Of a DNA stretch of 64,000 nucleotides, positions 35,571 through 48,589 are shown one piece after another. The notes under the pieces were generated by a model, which was given only the letters and a program-made list of their open reading frames with translations, was not told the origin of the DNA and did not search any database. The stretch covers positions 664,644 through 728,643 of the forward strand of contig NMRA01000192.1 in the NCBI GenBank assembly GCA_002633005.1, given 5' to 3'. Source of the stretch: Phoronis australis. Taxonomy: Eukaryota > Phoronida > Phoronidae. The translations under genes and the position numbers were made by a program. Every line of letters starts with the position of its first letter. Position 1 is the stretch's first letter.

Positions 35571-36145
35571 TTCTCGCTGGTAAGAACGGGAAGCTCTCTA
35601 TAGTCCCTGACTGGGCTCGGGAACATGTCTTGACACGGCGGGTAAATTTGAACATCGCGAACAAAGTTTGATTAAGAAGACATCTTGCGTATCAGTGTGA
35701 TAACGGCGATTCCCGTTGATGCTGCAAAAGTTTATGAGAAGTTTATTGGGATCCCAGCTTTATAAGGGATATTCCAACTATCCTCGTTTAAGATTATCTA
35801 GGACCTTATTAAACGACCTCAATTCTAAGTCAAACATCGAAAAACCTACGATTTGTAAACCATTAAAAGTGTATATTTTCTTTGTCATGTGACAATAGTA
35901 AGACACAGTAGTAAGAAACATAGTTTTAGATTTCTCGATTTTTCTCCTTCCAGAAAATATATACTTTTAATGGTTGATAAAGCATTGCTTTTTCGATATT
36001 TGACATAGACTGAGCTCGTTTGTTAAGGTCTTAGATAACCTTAAAGCGACCACCAAACAGCTTTTCATCACAAAAAAACAACTTTTCATTTATTCAACTT
36101 GCCTTTATGGACTGGGTCTCAAATTGTTTCTTAGTGAGGTTAGAG

Positions 36146-36260
36146 ATAAATTTTGGGATTGGACAGAACAAACAGTTCGTTAATGCTTGAGACTATGCCC
36201 TACAAGTTGGAGGGTCACGGCGGGTCATTTTGTGAGCCGAGCATAATTTGGACTGAGGAA
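36146..36260 (+). repeat. Dispersed repeat family C, copy 2
   Basis: Partner of 21550-21665: tttttgggactggaca there is ttttgggattggacag here, and gtcacggcgagtcattt is gtcacggcgggtcattt, in the same order and orientation. Confidence 0.5.
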
Positions 36261-36624
36261 AAAGGAACTGATTTGAGTAAGGAAAATCATGAGACCTCTA
36301 GCGGTAAGTTGTCTAAATTAAAATGTCGCACTTCGGACTGGCCTCGGGTTTATGGACGATGGGTTTGGACGATAGTGTCAAATACAACTGTTTAATAAAG
36401 TCCAGGTGCCTTCAGTTGTATCGATTTTCTTTCGGTAGCATTTGTGCATAACGTTTTCATAACTACCATGCCCTCATCAGCTCTCAGATCTTGCTTCATA
36501 ACATTAAATCCCTTCCTCTTTTCTTACTGAAATTAAGACCGGTTATAGGAGGAAAGTTGACACAGTTGCAGTGGTAAAAGTTTCCCAAATGAAGATAAAT
36601 ATGTACATGTATAATACAGACAGT

Positions 36625-37060
36625 CTTATTCTTCCCAAGGCAGAGACACAAAATACAGTGTTACTTGTCCAAGGGCAGAGACACAAAATACAGTGCATTT
36701 ATCACTGGACAGACACAAAGAACAATGTATTTGTCCCAGGAGAGATACAGAATGCATTTACTGGTCCCAAGGCAGCGACACAGAGTACAATGTATTTATC
36801 ACAGCTCAGAGACAAATAACATACATCAATTGAACATGAACTTTTATATTTGTGCGGCGATCGTCCGGTTTTTGATCCTATTGTGGCCAAAAGCTGATTT
36901 AAATAACATAATGTATTTGTCCCAGAAGAGATGTAGAATACGTACAGCGTGCTTGTTCCAGGGCAGAGACACAATGTATATCTCCTACTAAAACTATAGA
37001 ATGCCATAGTAACACTACTGCTCGCCCGAGGACCGAGGCACAGAATACATCACCAACTGA
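36625..37060. repeat. Degenerate tandem array, unit about 35 bp
   Basis: Repeated blocks gcagagacacaaaatacagt, acaatgtatttgtcccag and close variants, about ten copies with indels and one interruption at 36825-36900. It gives chance frames on both strands. Confidence 0.75.
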
Positions 37061-37185
37061 GGCAAGTATCGTGTTCTAAGGGATGAGAACACACGACAGT
37101 TCTTAGCAGTGATGTCGAAAAAGAAAACACCAGAGAGAATTAAATTCTAAGCCTGGCTGGCAGATGGCACATGTTGTATATATAG

Positions 37186-37187
<2 letters not shown>

Positions 37188-37235
<48 letters not shown>
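37188..37235. repeat. CA microsatellite
   Basis: About 24 uninterrupted CA units. Confidence 0.95.
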
Positions 37236-37237
<2 letters not shown>

Positions 37238-38784
37238 AATCTGTCTAGGATCTGTCAGGCTTCAGTGAAGATGTACTTGACTTTTCTTTATTACTTAGAT
37301 GAACCGATATAGAGGTTCGGAAATGCAATGTACTCTTACCAAGACATAGCCGCCTATTGCAGTCCTTGGCAACTTCTTAAAATGTTTGAAGGCCTACATT
37401 TCTGTATTTAGACATAACAACTTTCTTGTCGTAGGAATCCGATAGCGGCAATGACATAGGAAACGTGTAAATGAATATAGATTCACGATCTGTCAAGTCA
37501 ACCGTGAGTTTTGACTTCCTATTGTACGTACCGTTTTTAACTGTCTTCAAATTACATGTCGCTGATTTACGAGTGCTCGATTATAGTTGAGTTACGCCTA
37601 GCCGAGCAACAAAATGTGTTTTTGACTAGTCACTAGGTCAGCGTTACTTGTAAAGCACACTCGCAAAATGTAATGAAATGAAAAAGGCTCTTTGTTATTT
37701 CATTCCGCGGATTGATAGACATTTACAATGATATCGACACAATGAATCAAATCTGCTTTTCAAATTCTAAACAATCCCTGGACCACTGTTCACTTTGTTT
37801 ATCGTCTAAGGCTATGAAAGCATAACTCGAGGCCCAATGCTTACAAAACAGAAAAAAACAATAGAAAATAAGCAATTGGTGTTATCCATATCTTTGAAAG
37901 TCGTGTCAGTGATTGCCACGAATGATTATGTTCAGAGGATCATTTTACTTTCGTCCTAATCCTAGCAGTCATTATCTCTGTTTTGATACTGGGCACGTGG
38001 ACAAAAGCTGTATTCATATCAATAGGTTGTCTCATAGGTCGGTACAATATACTATTGTCACTGAAAAATGTGTTAGGTGAAAAGTCTTAAAACGACCCTT
38101 TTGTATTCATAATATTTTGAGAAGTTCCTATGGAGTGTCGCCAAAATACTGTCTCATGTTGTTTCCGTATCTCCTAGTTTACTACTACGAATTCCTCCTG
38201 GCGTTTGCTTTTTGCGCCGTAACGTCTGTTATTTATATATTTCCATTCTAATACAGAGGAGTGAAAATTATACAAATATGATTGGACGATCAACAAACTT
38301 TATCATCCATAAATTCCATAACTTCAACTACATGTAAAAATGCGTGCCAAAGATAGTTGGGGATTATGTCTCTTCAGACGAATATTCGTCAAATTACTTA
38401 ACCTGGAAGGAACGTGTTCAAAGTCCAAGCATTTCTGACAAATATTTGAACTGGGTAAACAAGAATAACCTGTTTAAAATAACGGTGAATCTTGTTTACC
38501 ACATTTTACTTATTTGCAAATGTCTTAAATTCTGTCAGCTTTAACCCCTACAAAGTATATTTCAAAAATCTGAGAGGCGGTTCCCTCAAAAATGCCAGCA
38601 GACCAATATGATTGGAGGAACACTATTTTGAAAATATCTGTTCTAAGTCCAAAAATGCTTTTATTAAAAAAGCATTTTTCGTGAAAAAATACGCACAAGT
38701 AAATACAAATGAGAAATTTTATTAGGAAATTTATTCACCTTTCAGTCAGTTTCTGTCATGTGGTTGTAACCACGTGCCATCTGA

Positions 38785-38965
38785 TACATGCCCGCACCCA
38801 GGGAGCTCGGGTGGCCTCGAACGACCCCCCCCCATTTGGCGAAGTGGGCAAAAAGGTCCGCCTCGGAAAAACAAAAACTTCGAAAAAGTAAAAACGAGAC
38901 AAAAGTCTACCAAAAAGGCAGGAATTCGGCGAATGCGCAATTCATAGCTCTGAACTTACCCCGTT
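38785..38965 (+). repeat. Dispersed repeat family B, copy 1
   Basis: Shared with 48990-49150 in the same orientation: a C-rich run, then catttggcgaagtgggcaaa, aaggtccgcctcggaaaaac, and acgagacaaaagtc. Identity in the core is high, so the two copies are relatively young. Confidence 0.8.
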
Positions 38966-39849
38966 TTTTATTTCTTTTAATAAAAGGTACACATTCTCAA
39001 AAGTTTGAGTCCCCCTATTTTTAGTTTCCCTTAGATTTGTTCGCGAAGTATTTTATCGGATAATGCCTGCGTTAAAAATTGGGATTTTTATATTAAACTG
39101 TTTACACTTTATGAACTCGCTATATTTTTTTTCAAATAAATAAAGGTCAGCCTTGTTATTGAAGCGAGATATTTTGTTGCCATAGAAATAAACTACAGTA
39201 AGAACTTAATAACTCTAATTTATTTTTATAATCTTTTTCGTTCACCGCAGCCCTACGTACCTCTGCTCTGCTTCACTGGTCACTCTAAATTTTACTTCTT
39301 AGGGACGCTCTTTTCTTTTGATCTTATCACCACTTAGCCGTAGGTGACTTCTAAACCGACTGCGTGAGTGGCGACTTTACGAGGCTATTTGTGATATTTT
39401 GGCGCCGCTCATAACGTTTATGTATTTCCTGAATAGGGTAAAAGCTGGTGAAAAAATGTTTGTTTTCGTTGTCACGTGGTTAGTTTTGTATGCTTTTGAC
39501 ACACCTTCCGCCTTCGCATTAGATTGAGCCAGGGATTGGTGCTTGATTTCAGAACGACTCGCAAACCGTTGCTTGTGTGAACATTCACGTGTATTCTGTC
39601 GCGAAAGCTCATTGGCGGCAGTACTCCTCGCAGCAACGGTGAATAGACTTCGTTGATTGCAAGCAGACGTGCATGCAATCAATTGGTGTTGATCGAAAAA
39701 CATTGTTTGACAGGTTACTACGTTGTCTAACACAGCTCACCTACAGTAAACTGTCTTTGTTCACTTGATTACATGTACGGTCATAGCCTACGGCTGGTGC
39801 ATCTTGTCGAGTCAAATGTTGTCATTTGTCTACTCTATTGTTTCAATAT

Positions 39850-40550
39850 AATTATTTTTTATGTAGTTCATTATTTGTAGGTGAATTTTAGAAAAAATGG
39901 TAATACCGTTACGTACTAAAGTAAATTAATGCTCATAGTAATGGTTGTTATCTTCAAGATTTTATGGTGGTCTTAGCATGTGCCTGGAAAGACACTGCTT
40001 TTTGTCATGTATTTGTGCTATTTAAACGATACATTAATAAAGTTTCTTTACCTTTATGTTATTTTTAAATTCTTGTCATTGAGATTCCTTTAAAAGCAGT
40101 CTACTCATAGCATCGTTTATGACCCAGTTATAGTGAGTACATTTAGCAGTTACCATGACACGTCGTCAAAATAATTGCCAATAAATCTTAAATAAATGTC
40201 ACGTGTTATATGTCTAATTGATTGTTTCATTAAGATTATTTAATGTAGTTTATTATTCGTAGGTTTTTAGTTTGAAATGTACATGTACATAATATAGCTC
40301 GTATAAATGTACTTTACCACCGAACTTTACTAATTCGTATGTCTTAATCAAGAAAATTAAGTATTTTTAAAACAAGGAAGCCTGCCGCCACATTCTACGA
40401 CACCTTTCATATTCTTGTCATGGGCACTCCTTTAAAACCATTCAACTCATGGCTCTGTTTACCCAGTTATAGTGAAAACATCTAGCAGTTGCTATGACAC
40501 GTCGTCAAAATAACTGTCAATTATAAATCTTGAGGAAATGTCCCGTGATT
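39850..40550. repeat. Diverged direct duplication, unit about 340-380 bp
   Basis: Ordered blocks recur: atgtagttcattatttgtagg at 39861 and atgtagtttattattcgtagg at 40242; cttgtcattgagattccttt at 40073 and cttgtcatgggcactccttt at 40414; then gacacgtcgtcaaaataa in both, each followed by a block ending aaatgtc(a/c)cgtg. Confidence 0.75.
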
Positions 40551-40984
40551 GTTAACCGTTAACCGTTTATACGTTTCGGTGTGTTATTTCACACCGCATT
40601 CGTAGCACTAATAATAGCAAAGGCTCGCTTTCTAGCTGGAAGTATGAAAAAACCGTTATTATGAACAAACAACAGGTCATTGTCAGGATCCTTGAAGAAC
40701 GCTGTTTTCATCGTTGCAAACCAATATGCCAACAGTAAGGACAAATTTGCGCGCTTCTTGTAGGCTTTCATGTAATTCAATTTTCATTGCACTAGTCGTG
40801 TAAGGCGCTTCTGAGCGTGCTTAGGCACACGTTCACCACGCCTCTTAAGTGCTGGTGTTTCTTGTATTGATACATTCAAATCAAAGTTCATTTTATTGGA
40901 CGTACAGAGCGAGGCTACCCGTACACAGTTCAAATCTATACAGACCTTACTCTCGAACACAATTCCGCTTCTCACCATCACTGT

Positions 40985-41480
40985 CACCCGTCAGGTGTTT
41001 AGTGCCCTCTAATTTTAAACGAGGCGTCATTTTTTCTGTCGCAGCACTGAGCAATGAATATGTTTCTTAAATCTGGGCAACGTAACAAGAAATGTGTTTC
41101 TATCTCAACATCTTCTGCATTACAAATGTTACAAAATATCTCACTGCCTTTTTCAAATGATATTTAATGAGTTGAACATCGGTTGTGTGAAGTATCTGCT
41201 GATTTTTTCAGCAAGATCATACAAATGATTTTCACTGGGCAACTTAGACAAAATTCTCAGTAAAATACACCATGCTCTTATTTGTATATTCAACCACATA
41301 CAACCAGCCGTAGCTGTTCACTAACATCTCTCAGCCTTTGTTTGAATTCATAGAAAAATAATGTTTACCACCAACTCCCTAATTCACCTTTGCATGTCTG
41401 AAGTCAGTTCCATACAATTTATTCACACGTCGGTCAACCAGTGAGTTTATTTGACGGTGCAGCTGCCAAGGAAAATGTTA
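40985..41480 (-). mobile_element. Non-LTR retrotransposon C-terminal fragment
   Basis: On the minus strand a frame reads FCNICNAEDVEIETHFLLRC followed by PDLRN. This is the Cys-rich tail found after the RT domain of many LINE ORF2 proteins (C-x2-C ... E-x-HFLL-x-C). Upstream sequence to about 41480 is out of frame and decayed. No catalytic RT motif remains. Confidence 0.55.
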
Positions 41481-42180
41481 AAAATTGGCTACTTTGGAAC
41501 ACAATATCTCAGTAATAGCTGATCGAATTCGTGTTAAAATTTCACATACAATTACTATGCTTTGCGCACGATTCTACAAGCCGGTGTAATGAATTGTTTT
41601 CAAAACGTTCCATTTTTGAATGAAGGGTTATAAAAATAGGATTTCTGTGATTTTCTGAAAAAATTACATGGAATGGTCACTTACAGAACTGCAACGGCGT
41701 TTTGAGATTTCATTTTGAACATTCATATCAAACAAAATTTGGAAACAATATTGTTACCGTTGTTTCCCTATGAATGTCAAATTATTTCTAAAAGGCATGA
41801 CCACGTGACATATTAAAGGGAAATTTCAATGTAAAGTTGAAAACCAAGTTCTACAACTTTTATATTTTCTAAATTAAAATCTATAGTTTTGCAGATATTT
41901 GGCTGTGTACACAGATTTGTCGATACCATCCTACATATTTTATGACGGTAGAGATATAGTAAACGCCCAGGGCTTCGTGCTCTTTTTCAGACGTGGAAGG
42001 TACTAACAGGTGGCATGTGTTTTTTGTTGTTAGTATCCGCTGGGATTCCTTGTTCATTTCAATTCATCTTCGTATTTGCTCTTCTTAGGTATTTTACATT
42101 CATAATACCTAGTGTTATATCTATAGCCAACGTGTATCGCTGATGAAAAGCGCACCGCTGAGAACGTTATGTTTTATTAA

Positions 42181-42477
42181 TACAACTATATTGTCTACAT
42201 CAATACTTCCATTTTAATACACCTATATTGTCTAGATCAATACTTCCATTTTGATACACCTATATTGTCTAGATGAATACTTCCATTTTAATACACCTAT
42301 ATTGTCTAGATCAATACTTCCATTTTAATACACCTATATTGTCTAGATCAATACTTCCATTTTAATACTCCTATATTGTCTAGATCAATACTTCCATATT
42401 AATACACCTATATTGTCTAGATCAATACTTCCATTTTGATACACCTATATTGTCTAGATCAATACTTCCATTTTGAT
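42181..42477. repeat. 37-bp minisatellite, eight copies
   Basis: Unit aatacacctatattgtctag followed by atcaatacttccatttt, eight copies at an exact 37-bp period with only one to three changes per copy. The core tattgtctaga is invariant except in copy 1. Confidence 0.97.
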
Positions 42478-42784
42478 ATTTCAATGGCTAACACCACATA
42501 CGTGTTATTGTGCATTTTTATCAATATTTGTATTGTTTAACGACAAAACTGCGTTTCTGCTGGTCCTATTTGGCACAGAAAACGTCGGCACTTTTTTCCT
42601 ATCAATAATAAATATTAACAAAAAAACACATTGCCATTGTCGTGACTAACTTGAGTGTCAGTTCCACTTTCGTTTTCATTTCCAGTAGCATGAACTGAAG
42701 GTCAATGTACTTGTCTGACTCTTGACTAAAAACTCAGAAGATGGATATTACAAATTCACACTTTATTCTACCATTTATAGTTGA

Positions 42785-42965
42785 AGACATACATGTGATC
42801 AGAGGCAGATCCAGCATTTTGGGTTAGGAGGGGGCAGGGAAGATTATTAGCCAGGATTTTGCCCGTCAGATATTCGCACCCTCGAACTGCCAAATGGAAT
42901 CTAAGAGAATTTTTAGGGGGCATGGCCCCCTTGGCACCCTCCCCAAAATCCGCCATTGATGAAAC
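42785..42965 (-). repeat. Dispersed repeat family A, copy 2
   Basis: The reverse complement matches 5865-6003: gcggattttggggagggtgc, gggggccatgccccctaaaa, ttggcagttcgagggtgcga and the aaaatcctgg / ggatctgcctctg end. It is slightly longer than copy 1 and in the opposite orientation. Confidence 0.7.
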
Positions 42966-45900
42966 CATGCTGGAATCGATGTAAGAACAAAAATGAATTG
43001 GATTTTTGTCTTGGTACTTCTTAGTTATATTCACAAGGGAATATAGAATCTTATCGACAAGTTTTTGCGTTTAGCAAATATCTAGAAAACTATATATTTC
43101 AACTCAGAAAGTATACATTTTTTGAAAGTAGAAAACCTCGAGTTGAAGCGTTATCAGCAAATACTTAGCACTGTAAAAGGGTGGATTGTTTGAGGTACGC
43201 AAGCAATATGAGACTAAGCAACAAATTGTGAAACCAGCGAAATCAGGAAAACACAAGTTTACTGACAAATCCCATTGTCAATGACACTGATTTGTACATG
43301 AAACAAATGTGACAGAATACCACCGAGAGTTTCACTGACCACTTCCCGCTCGTGAAAATACTAAGTCGATTGTGAACATGTTAATAATACATTTAATTTC
43401 ATTTTGAAATGTTTTTGAAAATTCATCAATAATTGTGTTACCTGAACAAGGACTTGTCATGCTGAAAATTGCAAGGCATGACGATGTGAGACTAAAGATG
43501 CTTTCACTAATGACGAACGCTTTACGGTAAATCAGGCTTCAAGTTAGTCACCCCTTATCTGCCGGCGTTGGCTGGGTATACATATATTGGACGCCCTTGC
43601 ATATTTGTGAATATACAACGCACGCTGAACGAATTCATACTAAATTCTGATGTATTGTGCCAAGCGTTCGTAGGCATAAGGTGATGCCTCCTAAATACGC
43701 TCGGCATGTGCTACTGATGGCGCGGATATTTCCAGTAAGAAAAATCGTGTTGCAAACTACATACGCAAAGGATATGCTTTATTCGTTTTTTATTCACTAG
43801 ACGTGGGGTATATATAATAAAAATTTGAATATCTGAGCGTACGACTGCGTATGATTATTTATAAAATTGTATGAGAATGTGGTGTACGGAGAAGTTTAAC
43901 AGGGCTCTAATGTAATGATATTTGGTACCGCAGAAGTACTGGCGAGAAAAATATACCACAAAATACGGGGGAAACGATTTCGTGCTGTGCCTCTTAGTTG
44001 TAGCTTCAATTCCTAAACTTCAATTTCGGAACAGCAGATACTAAACCCGCATGGCTTATTCCCCCTGTGCTCCTAAACTAGATGTACATTAGCCCCAAAA
44101 AGACCCGATACTTCAGGTGGACGAAATAACGAACGCTATGATACGCCACTGATAATAAACAAATTCATTGTTGCCCGACAACAAAACTACATGACATTTG
44201 AAACGTTTGAAAACATTTCACGCTTTTCTTGTAAAAGTAATGGAAACCGTCGCTTCTTTGAAACACGTTAATTTGGTTAAACAGCATGAACAATAGTCAC
44301 AGATCGAAAAAGAGAATCAAAACAAATTCTTGTTTTCGTACAACGCCTCGTCTACAGGATTTTGAAATTGGTTCAAGACTTCTAGAAAACAATATTAGTA
44401 AACGAATTATGATAGCCGTGTTTTCATTCCACTAACTGTTGGAAAAACAATCGTTCAATGCGGTAAGGTAATTTCCGTTATGAGGTCACGTTGACCAAGT
44501 TATCGCTGTTCATTCATGCCACCGGACGTCAGATGTCGGTATTTGCAATGTGTCTAATAAAACGGCTGAAACTAGACTCACTTGTCATAATGATATTGCA
44601 TCACTGCAGGCAGCTACATGCCAAAAAATGAAGATACATAGGGAAAGGAACTATCAGACCAATCCATCGGCCATATCAAGGCATTTGGACCTCGGGAGAG
44701 CATTGTTGCCCTCGGCCATTTGCTTGAAACTGAACACTTTTTAAAAAGAAATTAATGACGATAACAACAATTCATCAAATCGGAAGTGTGACGTATTAAG
44801 TAAATTCGCCGGGTAGAGCCAACTCTTGTTAAGCCCGTATGTCAGACGATGCCGGTTTTCAGAGGTCTGATGTCAATTTTTCTTTTGTTGATCGTCAGGC
44901 TCGGTCTTCTGTCCGATGTCACAACGCTAACTCAATAGCGGAGTTGCAACCGAATCGATTTAACGATTGCGCATGTCCGGAAATTAGGGTGCGCAAAGGC
45001 TACTGGGATTGTTGATGGTAAACGGGATGACCGACTGGTTTGCACAACATGTAATTTGTGTGCATTAAACTACGCTGCTGTATGTAATTCTGCCGCTATT
45101 CGCCCTAATTAGCGCCCATGGCTCAACAAGTGCCCCAACGCGTTTTCAGACTTTGCTAAAGTAAGCGCCCAGCCCATGAACTACATGCGAAAAATGCCCT
45201 TACCTACAGTTCTAACGTCTCCAATTTATCAATTGAAAGATCCGACAGCCTGAATTTGTAACGGACCACGAGCCTCACCGTTATGTCCGTATACACTTCA
45301 AACTTACGCCGCGATTCAAAAAGAACGCAGAAGTTTTGCTGCTCTTGCGAGGGATGTGCCCCACTACGCGGGTCTGGACTTTGAAAACAGACACAGCGTA
45401 CTTGTCAAAGAGCGGGATTGCATTGTTTCTTTCCAGTACAGATCTTCTCCGGCCTCAAACTTCTTTGTGCATGTGAAAACCGTGAATCGAAGACTAATAA
45501 AAAAAACTCGACCAGTGTTAGCACGCGACCAAGAAGCGCGCGCTGCATAATGTACCGACTGTCATCGAAGATTAATCGGGTAACATAGCATCGGCAAATA
45601 AATATTGGCACTAATTTCCGAAAGTTTCCAATACCGTAAAAAGCTTCTGCATTATTTTTAAGAGAAATTATTTAACTAATCATAATTGGTGTTTTTAAGG
45701 TCAAAATGACCCACTTCGCACCCTTACACCCCAAATCTTCCGGGAAATAGCTGTTACACTACGGTCACGCATCCACTCACCCGGCGACTCAATGAGTGAC
45801 ATGTCGGTCTTACCGAAAAAATTCTCGAACGTTTTTAGCAGATGAGGCCAGCAAGTGCTAAGCCGTAAATATTAAAACACGCTCTGCTTGACTGCTTGAC

Positions 45901-46544
45901 TTATTTTTTTTTTGGATACAATGCACACCTAGATCATTACATTACTCTGGCAAATGAACTCTGACAAGCACACGCACGCTTACTCTCACACACACGCATA
46001 CAAACTTCAAAACAAACGTCACGTGACAACAACATGTGTTCCCACAGAGATTTTTCTCGGGTTGCGTGCTACAATCTAGCGTAGATTTGGACTTAATCTG
46101 CAGTTAATCCAGACTTCACAAGAACTTAAAAATCTTAGAGACGCTATTTGGAAAACTTGAGGAGGATTTCAGGTAATTTGTTGAGTCAAAGCTGTATTCT
46201 TATTTAAGAATTCAAGCCCTATCGACGATTGCGAGACCAGCAGCTACGCATTTGTCGGCAAGATTTCGCCCTGGAACTTCAACAAAATTTTATGAAAAAT
46301 GATCGTAATTTAACAACGAATTTTGATAGCAATGTACCACAATTTTGTAGAAAGTAAATAATAATAATCTGCACGCTTTATCTTAGCGCGTAATGCATAT
46401 AGTGTGCATACGTTAAGTGAGTCGACCCAGAACAGGTGATTGTGCAGAGGCATTATCCTCAAAATTGCTCATGTTGGCTTGGTTCTGGTCAAGCGAAAAC
46501 AAGTTTTTTTTTTACTACCAACCGCCGTGGAGTATTTGTTACTG

Positions 46545-46797
46545 TTTCTTTGAAGGGAGATATTGTTGGGCAGTTTCTAAGATACGTTTTCTTGCCGCCC
46601 TCAAAATGAGCGCTGCACACTTTATGCTACGAAGTCGGAAAGAATTCACGAAGTCGGCCTTTGCTACCAGCTCTACCGATGTCTCTGACCCATGTTTAAC
46701 GCAGTTCTTGATCCTTGGGAAACAGGTAGTAACTAAATTTTTTATTTCGCTAACTGGTATTATAGCATGCCAGGCACACAACACGTATAACCTCCCT
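46545..46797 (-). pseudogene. Decayed THAP-domain gene fragment
   Basis: The minus strand read across two frames gives a whole THAP zinc finger: GGYTCCVPG in one frame, then CYNTS, FSYYLFPKDQELR, TWVRDIGR, LREFFPTS and HKVCSAHFEGGKKTYL in another. These contain the C-x2-4-C and C-x2-H zinc ligands and the conserved Pro, Trp and Phe of the fold. One frameshift (after CVPG) and three in-frame stops (after NTS, LR and PTS) break it. THAP domains bind DNA in P-element-type transposases and in host regulators. The intact antisense frames at this place are shadows. Nothing after the domain could be recognised. Confidence 0.75.
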
Positions 46798-46871
46798 GTG
46801 GCCGGTTCGCCCCCACGCTTGCCGACGTACTTGTTTACCAGCTTAACCACAATGCAACATTCTGACCCATT

Positions 46872-46908
46872 TCCAATATGGCGGCGTTGCAACTCCGCTA
46901 TTATATAG
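46872..46908 (-). promoter_or_regulatory. Possible core promoter upstream of the THAP fossil
   Basis: On the minus strand a TATA-like ctatataa (46901-46908) is followed 16 bp later by cgccgccatattgg (46872-46885), which contains a YY1-type CCAT core in its usual GC-rich setting. Both precede the THAP pseudogene by 75-110 bp in the right direction. Function is inferred only. Confidence 0.3.
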
Positions 46909-47369
46909 CACGTTGAATCAATTCATGAATGTCAACGCAAATCGACTCAAAACTGTTTTAACAGTTATTAATGTTAAAACAAGTAAAAACCCATCGCAGC
47001 GTTTTGGCCTATTTTGCTTGTATTTCCTCCGCAAAAGAAAGGTTCTACACTAACTTTTCACGAGGAAATTTTCAGAAGCCACGTTAAAAAAAATCCGTTT
47101 CTGTTCCAGACAGTATTTTATTGCCAGAGAGACATCCCTAATGTGATGTCTTCACGACAATAACATACTGTTCTTAGAATTACCAGTTTCTGTTCTTGAC
47201 ATTTCAATTTATTTCGTACAATATTATTTCATTGCCGGAAAGACATCACTAATGCGATAATTGCACTCTACAGCACAATTGGAGCTTAGATCAACTTTCG
47301 TGGTATTAAGGGCGGACGGCGACATCGGTTTTCCCAGTTGATGTAGAGAATTATTGTCCAACTAGAAGA

Positions 47370-47550
47370 TACCACTGAACGGCCCTAAACGCCTATGTCA
47401 ATCGAAACTGAGTTCCGTAGAGGCAGGAATCTCGCAAACAAAGCTCATATCACGTACTTTGCTTGTGTTGCATGGCGCTATCTCGCGCAGTCTTGCCTGA
47501 TCTTGTGTTTTCGCGAGATACTCGCGTCTACAGAACACACGCCGGTCCTA
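47370..47550. mobile_element. MITE-like element, copy 1
   Basis: Starts cactgaacggccctaaacgc and ends cgcgtctacagaacacacgc. Its right half (atctcgcgcagtcttgcc, ttttcgcgagatactcgcgt) matches that of 62785-62945 (atctcgcgaagtcttgct, ttttagcgaggccctagcgt). CpG-rich compared with the surroundings. Confidence 0.3.
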
Positions 47551-47805
47551 GTAACCATATCCGTGTCCATTGGTGTCTCAGGCTGGCCGATATTCAGTCC
47601 CAAGTCCGGTACTTTACGATGTGACGTCACTTGAATTGAGCAGTGAAACCGAGAGTAAGTAATAAAACTTATATGACATCGACTTGCCGGTCAGACACAC
47701 AGTGTTTGCATTGTGTCACATGCTCACGTATCAAACTTCCGGTTTAAAGAATTGATATTTGCATTAATTTTGATTTTACAAAAAGGCTCAAAATATCGTT
47801 AAGAG

Positions 47806-48210
47806 CTAGTGAAATATGACAATTGGCCAAAGCCAACTCTTAAAAGGGTACTTATTTAAAATGGCATTCCTTGACGTGTAGATAGGAGAAAAGTGACTCA
47901 GTTGGATTAGAAATAAATACAATGCAGGTGTGCGTACGCAAAATTGGTTGAAATGATATTTGACACACCCCACTAAGACTTTACTTATTTTGTGTAAAGT
48001 GATTACCGGAGACTTCTGAAAGCCTCCATGGGGGCTCTTTCGGAAAAAGGGAACAAAGAAGCGCCCATGGTGGGATCGTTTTGCGTGCCTGGCACGGGTC
48101 AAATATATATTGCAAATTGGCCAATATGACATTATTTTCTCGACCTGGGTCGCAGGATCGCTAAGAGTTTTATCGGAGGGGTCGCCGCCGGCTGCTGTTA
48201 TCGAAGCCAA
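47806..48210 (-). other. Unassigned 134-codon open frame
   Basis: Open from TTG (no ATG at the start) and rich in basic and aromatic residues, with a hydrophobic end. No domain is recognised, and the opposite strand is open over part of it as well. Probably chance or transposon-derived. Confidence 0.2.
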
Positions 48211-48589
48211 ACTGCCGACTGAGTGAAATTTGGCTGGTATTTCAAGTCCATGATCGGTGTTTCTTCAACTCCCCGTGACAGTACAGGTAGCCCTCCTCCA
48301 CCTTTAAACCAAAAAGTCCGAAAACAAGCGACTATAGTCTGCTGGTACATGACCAACTACTGATTGATTCATGAACAAAGTACATGTACATGTAACGTGA
48401 TCTTTAACAGTATTCGGCCAAGACCTAAGTGCATTTTACAATAGGTGTTTGAATTCAAAACGGGAGTTGTTTTTATTGTTACATATTTCATAAGGTGATG
48501 TAGGCCTCCGGTCCATATCACACGTACAATACAGTGAACAGCAAGGTCACAAGTCACACAAAGAATATAGGCTATCAACAATAAAATTA

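Noticed and set aside
39377-39733. 118-codon minus-strand frame
   Set aside because: No recognised domain or promoter, and an overlapping second frame is also open; treated as chance.
42181-42477. CRISPR-like repeat array
   Set aside because: No unique spacers: the 37-bp units follow each other directly. The host is a eukaryote.
46417-46908. 163-codon plus-strand and 117-codon minus-strand frames
   Set aside because: Neither shows a domain; the THAP motifs are in the other two minus-strand frames, so these are shadows of a pseudogene.
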